Positions 20,796 through 31,928 of a stretch of 64,000 nt of DNA are shown here, in pieces. The translations under genes were made by a program, and so were the position numbers. The notes under the pieces are model-generated. The model saw only the letters and a list, made by a program, of their open reading frames with translations, had not been told where the DNA came from and did no database searches. The first letter of the stretch is position 1. Each line of letters begins with the position of its first letter. Location of the stretch: contig CANFHF010000001.1 in the NCBI GenBank assembly GCA_947446635.1, positions 141,926 to 205,925 on the forward strand. Direction: 5' to 3'. The stretch comes from Flavobacteriaceae bacterium (GTDB lineage: Bacteria; Bacteroidota; Bacteroidia; Flavobacteriales; Flavobacteriaceae).

Positions 20796-22784
20796 TTATA
20801 TTTTTTCCTGCAACGCTTTAATATCATCCCGCAATTTTGCGGCTTGCATAAAATCCAAGTCTTTTGCGGCTTTCTCCATTGCTTTTCGTTTTTCGCGAAT
20901 TCGTTTTTCGATTTCCGGTTTCGAAAGGTATTCCGCGATGGGTTCCGCGGCTATGGAAGTGGTGTAGCCCAATTCATAATCCACCAAAGGGTTTTTGGTA
21001 AAGGCACTCTCGATTTTCTTGTTTAAAGCTTCTGGGACCTGATTGTTTGTTATGTTGAAATTAATCTGTTTCGTTCTGCGGTAATTGGTCTCGTCAATCG
21101 TTTTTTGCATACTCGCCGTAATTTTGTCGGCATACATAATTGCTTTTCCGTTGAGGTTTCTCGCAGCTCGGCCAATGGTTTGGGTCAATGAACGATGGCT
21201 TCGTAAAAATCCTTCCTTGTCGGCATCGAGAATGGCCACTAGGGAAACTTCGGGTAAATCTAATCCTTCACGCAGTAAATTCACGCCAATCAGAACATCG
21301 AACAGTCCTTTTCGCAAATCCTGCATAATTTCAATACGTTCCAAAGTATCCACATCGGAATGGATGTACCGACACCGGATGGAAACTTTGGCTAAATATT
21401 TGGCCAATTCTTCGGCCATTCTTTTGGTTAAAGTAGTAACCAAGACGCGTTCGTCAATCTCGGCTCGTACCTGAATTTCCTCAATCAAATCATCAATTTG
21501 ATTCAAACTAGGACGGATTTCAATAATGGGATCCAATAAACCCGTTGGCCGAATAACTTGTTCGATGTAAACCCCATCTGACTTTTGCAATTCGTAATCT
21601 GCTGGCGTTGCCGAAACATAAATGACCTGATTTTGCATCGCTTCGAATTCCTCAAATTTCAACGGACGATTATCCATCGCGGCGGGAAGTCGAAATCCGT
21701 ATTCCACCAAGTTTTCTTTACGGCTTCTGTCGCCACCATACATTGCGTGGACTTGCGAAAGCGTGACGTGACTTTCATCGACCACCATCAAGAAATCTTT
21801 GGGAAAATAATCCAACAAACAAAAAGGTCTTGTGCCGGCTTCTCTTCCGTCAAGATAACGGGAATAGTTTTCGATTCCGGAGCAATAACCGAGTTCGCGA
21901 ATCATTTCCAAATCGAAGTTGGTTCGTTCTTCCAGTCTTTTGGCTTCGAGATGTTTGCCAATTTCCTTGAAATAATCGACTTGCTTGACCAAATCCTGTT
22001 GGATTTCCCAAATCGCAGCTTGTAATACATCGGGCGAAGTCACGAACATATTGGCGGGATAAATCGTGAGTTGTTCAAATCGTTCCAAGACTTTGGACGT
22101 TTTCAAATCAAAGCTTTCGATTTCCTCGATTTCATCTCCAAAAAAATGAATTCGAAACGCCTCGTCGGCATAACTGGGATAGACTTCGAGCGTGTCGCCT
22201 TTTATCCTGAAATTTCCAGGATTGAAATCGGCTTCGGTTCTGGAATATAAACTTTGGACCAAACTGTGCAACAATTTGGTACGTGAAATAATTTGGTTTT
22301 TCTCGATGGCGATGACATTTTTCTGAAATTCAACAGGATTTCCTATACCGTAAATACAAGAAACTGATGCCACAACAATAATGTCTCTTCGTCCAGAAAG
22401 AAGGGAAGAAGTGGTGCTCAAACGCATTTTTTCTAGTTCTTCATTGATGGATAAATCCTTTTCGATGAAAACGCCGGTAACCGGCATAAAAGCTTCAGGC
22501 TGGTAATAATCGTAATATGAAACGAAATATTCCACGGCATTATTCGGGAAAAATTGCTTGAACTCTGAATACAATTGTGCCGCCAAGGTTTTGTTGTGTG
22601 CCAAAATCAAGGTAGGTTTTTGCACTTCTTGAATGACATTGGCCACGGTAAATGTTTTTCCGGAACCGGTGACTCCCAGCAAAGTTTGATAGCGTTCTCC
22701 AGCCTCAATGCCTTGACTTAATTTTTCAATGGCTTGTGGTTGATCGCCTTTGGGCTGGTAATCGGAGATAACTTGGAATTTCAT
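20796..22784 (-). CDS. uvrB: Excinuclease ABC subunit B
   Basis: UvrB is the damage-verification helicase-like subunit of nucleotide excision repair, loaded by UvrA and paired with UvrC for incision. The 662-residue length is standard. Walker A is GVTGSGKTFTV near residue 40, the beta-hairpin that clamps one DNA strand is YYDYYQPEAFMP, and the DExH box is DESHV. Helicase motifs V-VI (GVNLLREGLDLPEVS, QTIGRAARN) follow. The C-terminal UVR motif (KDLDFMQAAKLRDDIKAL) binds UvrC. By eye the gene looks richer in G+C than its neighbours, though this was not computed. It has its own promoter-like element. Confidence 0.97.
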   Translation of the reverse strand: MKFQVISDYQPKGDQPQAIEKLSQGIEAGERYQTLLGVTGSGKTFTVANVIQEVQKPTLILAHNKTLAAQLYSEFKQFFPNNAVEYFVSYYDYYQPEAFMPVTGVFIEKDLSINEELEKMRLSTTSSLLSGRRDIIVVASVSCIYGIGNPVEFQKNVIAIEKNQIISRTKLLHSLVQSLYSRTEADFNPGNFRIKGDTLEVYPSYADEAFRIHFFGDEIEEIESFDLKTSKVLERFEQLTIYPANMFVTSPDVLQAAIWEIQQDLVKQVDYFKEIGKHLEAKRLEERTNFDLEMIRELGYCSGIENYSRYLDGREAGTRPFCLLDYFPKDFLMVVDESHVTLSQVHAMYGGDRSRKENLVEYGFRLPAAMDNRPLKFEEFEAMQNQVIYVSATPADYELQKSDGVYIEQVIRPTGLLDPIIEIRPSLNQIDDLIEEIQVRAEIDERVLVTTLTKRMAEELAKYLAKVSIRCRYIHSDVDTLERIEIMQDLRKGLFDVLIGVNLLREGLDLPEVSLVAILDADKEGFLRSHRSLTQTIGRAARNLNGKAIMYADKITASMQKTIDETNYRRTKQINFNITNNQVPEALNKKIESAFTKNPLVDYELGYTTSIAAEPIAEYLSKPEIEKRIREKRKAMEKAAKDLDFMQAAKLRDDIKALQEKI

Positions 22785-22803
22785 TTAATCTTTTTCAGAA
22801 TCG

Positions 22804-22811
22804 CAAAGTTA
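22804..22811 (-). promoter_or_regulatory. Probable uvrB promoter, -7 element
   Basis: TAACTTTG on the minus strand is an exact TAnnTTTG match, 19 bases upstream of the uvrB ATG. Confidence 0.5.
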
Positions 22812-22845
22812 CAAAGGAAATCAAGAAAAAAGACTTTAGAAAAAC

Positions 22846-23790
22846 TTAAAACTTCCAAGCTTTTTGTTGCGCTTCCGTTTGGAAAGTCCAGGCCAGTATT
22901 CGGTTGGTTTTTTGCCCTTGAGCCATATTGATTGTTTTTACATCGGCTACATTTACTTTGTTTAACGTTTTGTAAAAACTCGACAGATTCTCTTTTTTGG
23001 AAACTAAAGTCGTAAACCAAAGGCATTGCATTGGGTATTTGGCACTTTCGAAAATCATTTGTGTCACGAAGCCAGATTCGCCACCTTCACACCATAATTC
23101 GGCGTTCTGTCCGCCAAAATTCAGAACAGGGGTATTGGTTCTAGTATTTTCGAGATTGTTGATTTTACGAATGGAGGCTTTTGTAGCTTCTTCTTGGGAG
23201 TTGTGAAAAGGGGGATTGCAAATCGTGAACGAAAATCGATCTTCGGGCGTGATGATGTTTTTGAAAATAAAACGCGATTCAGTTTGCAATTGCAAACTGA
23301 TGAAGTCCATTAATTTTGTATTGGCTTCAATGATTTTTTTGCAGTTTTGAATTGCTTTTTCATCTATTTCAGTACCAACAAATGACCAACCATAAACCGA
23401 GTTTCCTAATATGGGATAAATACAATTGGCACCGATGCCAATATCCAACACTTGAACATTTTCACCTTCTGGAATTATTCCGTTATTGTTGGAAGCCAAT
23501 AAATCGGCGATATAATGAATGTAATCAACTCTTCCCGGAATAGGTGGACACAAATAATCTTGGGGAATATCCCAATTTTGGATGTCATAATGGGCAATTA
23601 ATAAGGCTTTATTGAGTGCTTTTACAGCTTTTGGATTAGCAAAATCAATGGTTTTAATTTGGTGTTCGTTGATCCCCACAAATTGTTGAAGTTCAGGGCA
23701 AGTTGCAATTAATTGTTCAAAATTATATCCCAATCGGTGTTGATTTCTGGGATGTAAATTCGTTTTTTCGGTAATCTGTTTCAGTTTCAT
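22846..23790 (-). CDS. rlmF: 23S rRNA (adenine(1618)-N(6))-methyltransferase
   Basis: RlmF methylates N6 of A1618 in 23S rRNA using S-adenosylmethionine. The 314-residue protein begins with the family signature LHPRNQHRLGYNF. The SAM-binding segment is VLDIGIGANCIYPILG and the catalytic N6-adenine motif is NPPFHNSQEEA. The C-terminal MAQGQKTNRILAWTF segment is also typical. The gene ends about 60 bases before uvrB and has its own promoter-like element, so it is probably expressed independently or reads into uvrB. Confidence 0.93.
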   Translation of the reverse strand: MKLKQITEKTNLHPRNQHRLGYNFEQLIATCPELQQFVGINEHQIKTIDFANPKAVKALNKALLIAHYDIQNWDIPQDYLCPPIPGRVDYIHYIADLLASNNNGIIPEGENVQVLDIGIGANCIYPILGNSVYGWSFVGTEIDEKAIQNCKKIIEANTKLMDFISLQLQTESRFIFKNIITPEDRFSFTICNPPFHNSQEEATKASIRKINNLENTRTNTPVLNFGGQNAELWCEGGESGFVTQMIFESAKYPMQCLWFTTLVSKKENLSSFYKTLNKVNVADVKTINMAQGQKTNRILAWTFQTEAQQKAWKF

Positions 23791-23807
23791 TTTTTGTAAT
23801 CAGACGG

Positions 23808-23815
23808 CAAAGATA
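23808..23815 (-). promoter_or_regulatory. Probable rlmF promoter, -7 element
   Basis: TATCTTTG on the minus strand matches TAnnTTTG, 17 bases upstream of the rlmF ATG. Confidence 0.5.
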
Positions 23816-23869
23816 GTTGTAAAAAACGGAATATGGATATAAGAGATTTTTGAATGTAGATAAACGATT

Positions 23870-23881
23870 TTTGATTTCAGA
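23870..23881 (+). repeat. TTTGATTTCAGA repeat, copy 1
   Basis: This 12-base word appears once downstream of the thiamine pyrophosphokinase gene and twice just upstream of it, all in the same orientation. The surrounding DNA is AT-rich, so the repeats may be slippage or remnants of a longer element. Confidence 0.4.
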
Positions 23882-23967
23882 TTGGTGTTGATAAGTAAAT
23901 CATGTACTTGATTATAATATGTTTAAACTGCTGCAATCTAAAATCTTTAATCAAAAATCTGCAATAA

Positions 23968-24630
23968 TTAATCCCAACATTCCATCAACAACAAATCGCC
24001 TTGATCATGTGCTATGGTGACCATTCCATCCATTATTACGTGATTGCTGCTTCCGGTTCTGTAACCAATGGTTAGGGTGTCGTTTGTCAATGGGTAAAAT
24101 AAATTTTCGGAATGTACCCCGGTTACGTTTCCAATGGGAATTAGAGAAATTGGGGTATCGGCAGAATACCATTTTTCGAATTTTTTAGGTAATAAAAAGA
24201 CTTTGGAATGATCGTCGAGGACTACTATTTTTAATAAATCTCTATATTGAGTAATATTAGTTAGGTTGGTTATAGTATGATCGGCTCGTTTTCCAGTGGC
24301 CCAAACTACATTTGCTGCTGGAATTTTCCTTTCGACAAGATAATCGAATGCTTTCTCTAAGTCCGTTTTGTTTTGGTCCGGCCTATGAACAATTTCTAGA
24401 GGAAACTGTTTTTCTTTATAATAATTGGTATCAAAACCCCGATCGAAATCCCCTAGTAATACATCTACTTTTATGCCCAATTCCACGACGCGCTCCATGG
24501 CAGAGTCCAACACAATAACCAAAGGAGACCATTCGAGTAATTGTCCCAATAATTCGATATTGCAGGAAGCACCGTTGGCAATGATTAAAGCGGGTTCTTG
24601 GTCATCGCGAACAATATGGTGTGAAGACAT
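23968..24630 (-). CDS. Thiamine pyrophosphokinase
   Basis: This enzyme transfers pyrophosphate from ATP to thiamine to make thiamine diphosphate. The 220-residue protein has the two-domain order of the family. The N-terminal part has ANGASCNIELLGQLL, LDSAMERVVELGIKVDVLLGDFDR (the acidic Mg/ATP site is in GDFD) and RPDQNKTDLEKAFDYL. The C-terminal thiamine-binding sheet contains TGVHSENLFYPL, TIGYRTGSSNHV and the GDLLLMECWD end. The gene is solitary, flanked on both sides by short AT-rich spacers with a shared 12-base repeat. No TPP riboswitch is visible upstream. Confidence 0.85.
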   Translation of the reverse strand: MSSHHIVRDDQEPALIIANGASCNIELLGQLLEWSPLVIVLDSAMERVVELGIKVDVLLGDFDRGFDTNYYKEKQFPLEIVHRPDQNKTDLEKAFDYLVERKIPAANVVWATGKRADHTITNLTNITQYRDLLKIVVLDDHSKVFLLPKKFEKWYSADTPISLIPIGNVTGVHSENLFYPLTNDTLTIGYRTGSSNHVIMDGMVTIAHDQGDLLLMECWD

Positions 24631-24655
24631 TTGATTTCAGATTTTTGATTTCAGA
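24630..24655 (+). repeat. TTTGATTTCAGA repeat, copies 2 and 3
   Basis: Two direct copies of TTTGATTTCAGA begin at 24630 and 24644, immediately before the thiamine pyrophosphokinase start on the minus strand. They match the copy beyond the gene's other end. Confidence 0.45.
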
Positions 24656-24717
24656 ATATAGAATTCAGATTTTTTGTAAATGTATGAAAAATCCAAAAAT
24701 CAGAAAGAATTAGCTAT

Positions 24718-25545
24718 TTATTGAATGACATAATTTGTAACATCAACTTCACTCAAAGAAAAATAACCTAAAGCATAATTTGCAGTATCAGTTGAGTTGA
24801 CAATATTTCCTCTAACGGTTGCAGGAGGAGTTTGAAAAGGACTTCCACCTGCAGAACTACTGGCTATGGATATGATTTTGTTCATATAGTTGTAATAGGC
24901 TTCTGAAATTCCGTAATGAGTGATAACAATATTGGTTCCTAGTTTTAAATCCTCGTCACTAAATCTCCAAGATTTTTGATTTCCGTTTGTGAACATATCA
25001 CCGATAACTTGAAAACTTGGTGATTTATTAATTTCAGGCATAAACTTCACCATATAAAAATTTTCAGCGATTGGATCTTTAAAATAAACTTCGATTTCAT
25101 AATCCTTGCCCGAAAAACCAGCATCGTTCTTTTGTCTGATATCATCAGGATTGATTGCAATTACAGATTGCATTGTTTCGGTAGCAGTAAAGGTTTCGCC
25201 GTTGTAGACAATGGTCAAAGTGTAGGTTTCTCCAATTATAGGTGTGAAATCATCGCAAAGGTATTCTCCTGCATTTTGCCCTTCTGAGAATGTCCAACTG
25301 GCATTTTCGCTGTTTTTTATTGAAACAATAGCGTCGGATACCTTTGGAACCAAATTGCCATAAAAATCAGTTGTGGTGGATAGAATTATTTTTTGAAAAG
25401 AACCATCGGTTCCTTTTTGCCAATTTATGGAAGCATCAATTACTAAACGGGGTTTGGAAGTCTCCAAATCTACATTGACTACTTCTTCACAACTCAAGAA
25501 GAATAGTGTGAAAACGATTAGCGAAATATATTTTGAGATTTTCAT
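24718..25545 (-). CDS. DUF4249 family lipoprotein
   Basis: The 275-residue protein begins with a lipoprotein signal (ISLIVFTLFFLSCEE, lipobox ending at Cys19). It should be anchored in a membrane, most likely the outer one. The body has the beta-rich pattern of DUF4249, including LVIDASINWQKG, DAIVSIKN, GETYTLTIVYNGETFTATETM and the C-terminal ALGYFSLSEV. Proteins of this family are commonly encoded with TonB-dependent receptors. Here the gene starts 4 bases after the receptor stop, so the two form an operon and probably one uptake unit. The ligand is unknown. Confidence 0.88.
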   Translation of the reverse strand: MKISKYISLIVFTLFFLSCEEVVNVDLETSKPRLVIDASINWQKGTDGSFQKIILSTTTDFYGNLVPKVSDAIVSIKNSENASWTFSEGQNAGEYLCDDFTPIIGETYTLTIVYNGETFTATETMQSVIAINPDDIRQKNDAGFSGKDYEIEVYFKDPIAENFYMVKFMPEINKSPSFQVIGDMFTNGNQKSWRFSDEDLKLGTNIVITHYGISEAYYNYMNKIISIASSSAGGSPFQTPPATVRGNIVNSTDTANYALGYFSLSEVDVTNYVIQ

Positions 25546-25549
25546 AATT

Positions 25550-27952
25550 TTAGAATTTGAAATTATAACTTACTGATGGAACTGCTCCAAAAATGGACAA
25601 CTTAACGGCTTCGTTTGTACCAGAGGTTTGGTTTTCCCTGAAACTAATGGAGGCCGCGTTTTTCCGATTGTAGATATTGTAAATGCTAAATACCCATTCA
25701 CCTAGCCATCCTTTTCTTTTATTGGGTTTAGGAATGTAAGTTGCTGAGATGTCTAAATGGTGGTATAAAGGTAGGTTGTTTTTGTTTCTTGGGCCATAGC
25801 TTGGAACAGCGATTCCTTGATATTCATATTGGCCGTCCGGAAAAGTGACCGGTTGGCCTGACTGAAGAATGAAGTTTCCTCCAAAGGACCATTTTGGATT
25901 TAAACTATAATTGGCCGTTACAGCCAAATTATGTAATTTGTGATAGCCCGATTTATACCAATTTCCGTTGTTGATTCCGGATTCAGTTGGAGTTCTGCCT
26001 GGAGTTTGTTGTTCGGAATTGGATAACGTATAAGCAATCCAACCGTTGAGTCTCCCGGTATTTTTGCGAAGCATTAATTCTAAACCGTAGGTTCTCAATT
26101 GACCATTGAGCACGACTTGTTCGATGGCGTTGTTCGCAATTAAATCTGCGCCATCAATGTAGTCAATTCTGTTTTTTACTTTTTTGTAAAAACTTTCAAT
26201 TTCTAAAGAATACATGTCTTCGTTGAAATTTCTAAAATAGCCAACGGCAACTTGATCTGCGATTTGAGGTTTTATGTATTGGTCGCTCGGGGTCCAAATA
26301 TCTAATGGAGTAGGTGAGGCCGTGTTTGAAACTAACTGCAGGTATTGCACCATTCGATTGTAACTCATCTTTATCGAAGATTTTTCGTCTAAAACATAAG
26401 AGCTCGAAAAACGGGGTTCGAAGTTCGAAAACGAAGTAATTACCTCATTATAACCATAAGTTTTAGTGCCAATTGGAACTCCTTTTTCGTAAATTTTGAG
26501 TTGGTCATTATAAGTGACGGCTTGATTGTCTTGGTATAAATTGATAGTGGAAGCGCCTAATCTGTAAAACATGCTGTAACGCAAACCATACATAAAAGAT
26601 AATTTTTGGGAGGCTTGGTGTTCAGCTTCTGCATAAATTGAATGTTCATAAGCATTTTTTTTATCTAGTTGACTGAAATTGATGCTTGAAGCTTCATCTA
26701 TTGGTGCAATTGTTCCAGGATTGAATTTATAATAAATAGAATTTAAACCAAAATTCAATTTGATTTTGTCATTCATATAATATTTTAAATCGTATTTCAA
26801 ATTAAAGTTTTTAATGCTCGATTGCCAATCAAAACCGACAGAGGTAATGGTTAATCCATAATAATAATCACTAAAAATAGCGGAAACATTAGAAAATAAT
26901 CGCTCTGAAAATATATGATTCCATCTTAAATTGAAGGTGCTATTTCCGTATGTGTTTTGGAACTGTTCGCTTATGTTGAATAAATCCCTTCCAAAATAAC
27001 TTGAAATATAAAGGCTATTGTTGTCGTTTAATTTATAATTTAATTTGGCATTCAAATCATAAAAGGAAGCCGAATTCTTATTGTCTGCTAGTTTAAGAAA
27101 CAAGTGAGCATAAGATGTTCTTGCTCCTATAAGGAATGAACCTTTATCTTTTACAATTGGACCTTCGGCTAATAGGCGGCTGGAGATTAAGCCAACTCCT
27201 CCATTTATATGAAAGGAGTTGTTATTCCCTTCTTTTTGGTAAATATCCAAAACTGATGAAGCTCTACCTCCAAAACGAGCTGGAATACCGCCCTTATATA
27301 ACTTTAAATCTTTGATGGCGTCCGGATTGAATACGGAGAAAAAACCAAAAACGTGAGAAGAATTGAAAATGGTTGCTTCATCCAATAATATTAAATTTTG
27401 GTCTGCGCCTCCGCCACGAACGTTAAATCCGGATTGTCCTTCACCGGCACTTGTAACTCCTGGAAGCAATAAAATAGATTTCAAAATATCAGCTTCGCCC
27501 AAAACTACAGGCATTTTTTTGATGGTCGATATGGATAGTTTGTTTACACTCATTTCGGGTTTTCGAATCGCCACCTTGTTGCTCTTGTCAATAATGACAA
27601 CTTCCTGCAAAACACTTTCGCTGCCAATAAGTTTGAAATTATTTTTAATGTTTTGGGTTAGACTTACTGTTTCTTCAATAGTTTGATAGCCTAAATAAGT
27701 AATTTGGATTTTATAAGTTCCTTTTGGTAACGTAAGGGAATAAAACCCGTATTCATTGGTCGTTACACCGGTTTTTAATTCGGGTATTGAAATATTTACT
27801 CCAATCAAGGTTTCATTACTGCCAGCATCGGTAATGGTTCCGCTTAGCGTAAATTTTTGCTTTACCATTTCGCTATTGCTAATAGCTTGGGAAAAGGAAT
27901 GTAAATAAGAGAATATAAAAATAAATAGTAGGCTAAATTTCTTTGGAATCAT
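25550..27952 (-). CDS. TonB-dependent outer-membrane receptor with CarboxypepD_reg-like domain
   Basis: This is a TonB-powered outer-membrane transporter for an unknown ligand. The signal peptide is MIPKKFSLLFIFIFSYLHSFSQ. An N-terminal carboxypeptidase-regulatory-like beta-sandwich follows (TLSGTITDAGSNETLIGVNI, about residues 35-115). The plug contains VNKLSISTIKKMPVVLGEADILKSI, GFNVRGGGADQNLILLDEA and IPARFGGRASSVLDI. A 22-strand barrel fills the rest and ends in an aromatic residue (SVSYNFKF). The ORF-track start seven codons earlier would add MPFKILE ahead of the signal peptide; the second Met is preferred. No sigma or anti-sigma pair adjoins it. It is co-transcribed with the DUF4249 lipoprotein. 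Confidence 0.92.
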   Translation of the reverse strand: MIPKKFSLLFIFIFSYLHSFSQAISNSEMVKQKFTLSGTITDAGSNETLIGVNISIPELKTGVTTNEYGFYSLTLPKGTYKIQITYLGYQTIEETVSLTQNIKNNFKLIGSESVLQEVVIIDKSNKVAIRKPEMSVNKLSISTIKKMPVVLGEADILKSILLLPGVTSAGEGQSGFNVRGGGADQNLILLDEATIFNSSHVFGFFSVFNPDAIKDLKLYKGGIPARFGGRASSVLDIYQKEGNNNSFHINGGVGLISSRLLAEGPIVKDKGSFLIGARTSYAHLFLKLADNKNSASFYDLNAKLNYKLNDNNSLYISSYFGRDLFNISEQFQNTYGNSTFNLRWNHIFSERLFSNVSAIFSDYYYGLTITSVGFDWQSSIKNFNLKYDLKYYMNDKIKLNFGLNSIYYKFNPGTIAPIDEASSINFSQLDKKNAYEHSIYAEAEHQASQKLSFMYGLRYSMFYRLGASTINLYQDNQAVTYNDQLKIYEKGVPIGTKTYGYNEVITSFSNFEPRFSSSYVLDEKSSIKMSYNRMVQYLQLVSNTASPTPLDIWTPSDQYIKPQIADQVAVGYFRNFNEDMYSLEIESFYKKVKNRIDYIDGADLIANNAIEQVVLNGQLRTYGLELMLRKNTGRLNGWIAYTLSNSEQQTPGRTPTESGINNGNWYKSGYHKLHNLAVTANYSLNPKWSFGGNFILQSGQPVTFPDGQYEYQGIAVPSYGPRNKNNLPLYHHLDISATYIPKPNKRKGWLGEWVFSIYNIYNRKNAASISFRENQTSGTNEAVKLSIFGAVPSVSYNFKF

Positions 27953-28027
27953 TTCTAAAATTTTGAACGGCAAATTTCGTTAATTATAATTCTAATAGGG
28001 GTTAACAAATGTTAAAATCATCCAAAA

Positions 28028-28060
28028 ATAAAAAAAAGACAATCGTTTCCAATTGTCTTT
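28028..28060 (-). terminator. Intrinsic terminator after icd
   Basis: The stem AAAGACAAT/ATTGTCTTT is followed by a T run on the minus strand, 24 bases beyond the isocitrate dehydrogenase stop. Confidence 0.8.
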
Positions 28061-28083
28061 TCAATAATTATATTTTGAATTAA

Positions 28084-30450
<2,367 letters not shown>

Positions 30451-30530
30451 TTATTTTTTTATCGAAACACAAAGTATTCGACCAAAAACAGGTATGAATT
30501 TTTTTATAACAAAAGTCCGATTTTTATCTA

Positions 30531-30560
30531 AAAAAAACTCCCAAACAGGTTGGGAGTTTT
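30531..30560 (-). terminator. Intrinsic terminator after rplS
   Basis: An 11-bp stem (AAAACTCCCAA/TTGGGAGTTTT) with a 5-base loop and T tract lies 20 bases beyond the rplS stop. Confidence 0.9.
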
Positions 30561-30579
30561 ATTAAGAAGCGATAGTAAA

Positions 30580-30930
30580 CTATCTTCTTTTATCTTTAAT
30601 TTTTGCTTTTTTACCAGTAAGTTCTCTGAAGTAGAAAATTCTAGCTCTACGAACAGCACCTTTTTTGTTAATCTCTACTTTTTGTAAAGCTGGTAGGTTA
30701 ACTGGGAAGATACGCTCTACACCAATAGCACCTGACATTTTACGAATGGTAAAAGTTTCCGTATTTCCAGAACCTCTTCTTTGAATAACAACTCCTTTAA
30801 AAAACTGAGTTCTTGTTTTTTCACCCTCTTTAATTTCGTAGAAAACAGTAATAGTGTCTCCAGCTCCGAAAACCGGGAAATCTTTTCTTGCAACAAATTC
30901 GTCTTGTACGAATTTCATTAAATCTGCCAT
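30580..30930 (-). CDS. rplS: 50S ribosomal protein L19
   Basis: bL19 sits at the 30S-50S interface of the ribosome. The 116-residue protein contains the family core FGAGDTITVFYEIKEGEKTRTQFFKGVVIQRRGSG as consecutive recognisable parts (DTITV..., FKGVVI), then SGAIGVERIFPVNLPALQKVEI and the basic end RRARIFYFRELTGKKAKI. It is monocistronic, with its own promoter element, a leader of about 80 bases and a strong terminator. trmD lies upstream in the same direction but is separated by this promoter. Confidence 0.97.
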   Translation of the reverse strand: MADLMKFVQDEFVARKDFPVFGAGDTITVFYEIKEGEKTRTQFFKGVVIQRRGSGNTETFTIRKMSGAIGVERIFPVNLPALQKVEINKKGAVRRARIFYFRELTGKKAKIKDKRR

Positions 30931-31007
30931 GATATTATTAATTATGGTTTTATAAAAAGAGCAACATTCACGGATCTCGCCAGAGGTTAGTCTAATGTGG
31001 GCGCAAA
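30931..31007 (-). promoter_or_regulatory. Candidate structured 5' leader of rplS
   Basis: The region between the inferred transcription start and the rplS ATG is about 77 bases. It is richer in G+C than usual spacers here. On the minus strand ACATT near its 5' end can pair with AATGT downstream, enclosing a segment with CTCTGGCGAG that can form a short hairpin. The pattern resembles a ribosomal-protein autoregulatory leader, but the fold was only inspected by eye. Confidence 0.45.
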
Positions 31008-31013
31008 TATAAA

Positions 31014-31021
31014 ATTTAATT
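31014..31021 (-). promoter_or_regulatory. Probable rplS promoter, -7 element
   Basis: TATATTTG on the minus strand is an exact TAnnTTTG match, placing the transcript start near 31007. Confidence 0.6.
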
Positions 31022-31102
31022 GATAATTAACAATGGATAATTGATATTTTTTTAGAAAGTAAAAACATTCATTATCATTAAATCATTACAAATCTTAATT
31101 AT

Positions 31103-31783
31103 TCATTCATTGTCAAGTAGGTCGGGCCTTCTGTTTTTCGTATGTTCATACGCCATGTCTTCGCGCCATTTGTCGATTTTAGCAAAATTTCCACTAGTCA
31201 AGACTTCCGGCACTTTCCATCCTTTGTAATCGGCAGGTCTTGTGTAAATAGGACCTGACAACAATCCGTCCTGAAAACTATCAGTCAATGCAGAAGTCTC
31301 ATCACTTAAAACGCCAGGAATTAATCGTATTAAAGCATCGCATAAAACCAATGCGCCTAATTCACCACCAGACAACACATAATCGCCAATTGAGATTTCT
31401 TTAGTGATAAAATGATCCCGAACACGTTGGTCTACTCCTTTATAATGACCACAAAGAATAATGATGTTCTTGTACATCGACATGGTATTTGCCATTTTTT
31501 GATTTAATGTTTCGCCGTCTGGCGACATATAAATGATTTCATCGTAATTTCTTTCTGATTTTAAATGCGAAATGCAATCATCAATAGGTTGGATATTCAT
31601 AACCATTCCGGCTCCGCCACCAAAAGGGTAGTCATCTACACTTTTCTGTTTATTAGTGGTATAGTCTCTTAAATTATGAAAATGCACCTCCACAATTTCT
31701 TTGTCGATGGCACGTTTCATCATTGAAGCCTCAAACGGACTTCTCAGTAATTCAGGTAAAACGGTAATTATATCTATGCGCAT
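31103..31783 (-). CDS. trmD: tRNA (guanine(37)-N(1))-methyltransferase TrmD
   Basis: TrmD methylates N1 of G37 next to the anticodon, which prevents +1 frameshifting. The chosen ATG gives [13 protein letters not shown], the usual family start, and 226 residues. The ORF-track start 21 bases earlier overlaps a promoter element. The SPOUT knot is visible in [32 protein letters not shown] and the following IRLIPGVL. The [16 protein letters not shown] segment and the C-terminal tRNA-binding part ([14 protein letters not shown]) complete it. rplS follows in the same direction, as in many bacteria. Confidence 0.96.
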   Translation of the reverse strand: MRIDIITVLPELLRSPFEASMMKRAIDKEIVEVHFHNLRDYTTNKQKSVDDYPFGGGAGMVMNIQPIDDCISHLKSERNYDEIIYMSPDGETLNQKMANTMSMYKNIIILCGHYKGVDQRVRDHFITKEISIGDYVLSGGELGALVLCDALIRLIPGVLSDETSALTDSFQDGLLSGPIYTRPADYKGWKVPEVLTSGNFAKIDKWREDMAYEHTKNRRPDLLDNE

Positions 31784-31801
31784 AATTTCTTTTCTAGGTT
31801 G

Positions 31802-31809
31802 CAAAGGTA
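31802..31809 (-). promoter_or_regulatory. Probable trmD promoter, -7 element
   Basis: TACCTTTG on the minus strand matches TAnnTTTG, 18 bases upstream of the chosen trmD ATG. Confidence 0.5.
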
Positions 31810-31894
31810 CAAAGTTTTCGAGATGCAGTGATTTTATGATTTCAAGATTGTAAATTTACAAATCATCTAATTTTCAAATTCTCTATTTAATTCG

Positions 31895-31902
31895 TAATTT
31901 TG
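31895..31902 (+). promoter_or_regulatory. Probable promoter of the dual immunophilin gene, -7 element
   Basis: TAATTTTG matches TAnnTTTG, 26 bases before the ATG. Confidence 0.5.
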
Positions 31903-31928
31903 CGCTTCAATAAAATAAAAACAATAAA

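Noticed and set aside
24718-27952. SusC/SusD polysaccharide locus
   Set aside because: The lipoprotein is DUF4249, not SusD, and no glycan-active enzymes lie nearby.
31784-31804. 5' extension of trmD in the ORF track
   Set aside because: It overlaps the TACCTTTG element; the internal ATG gives MRIDIIT as in other TrmD proteins.
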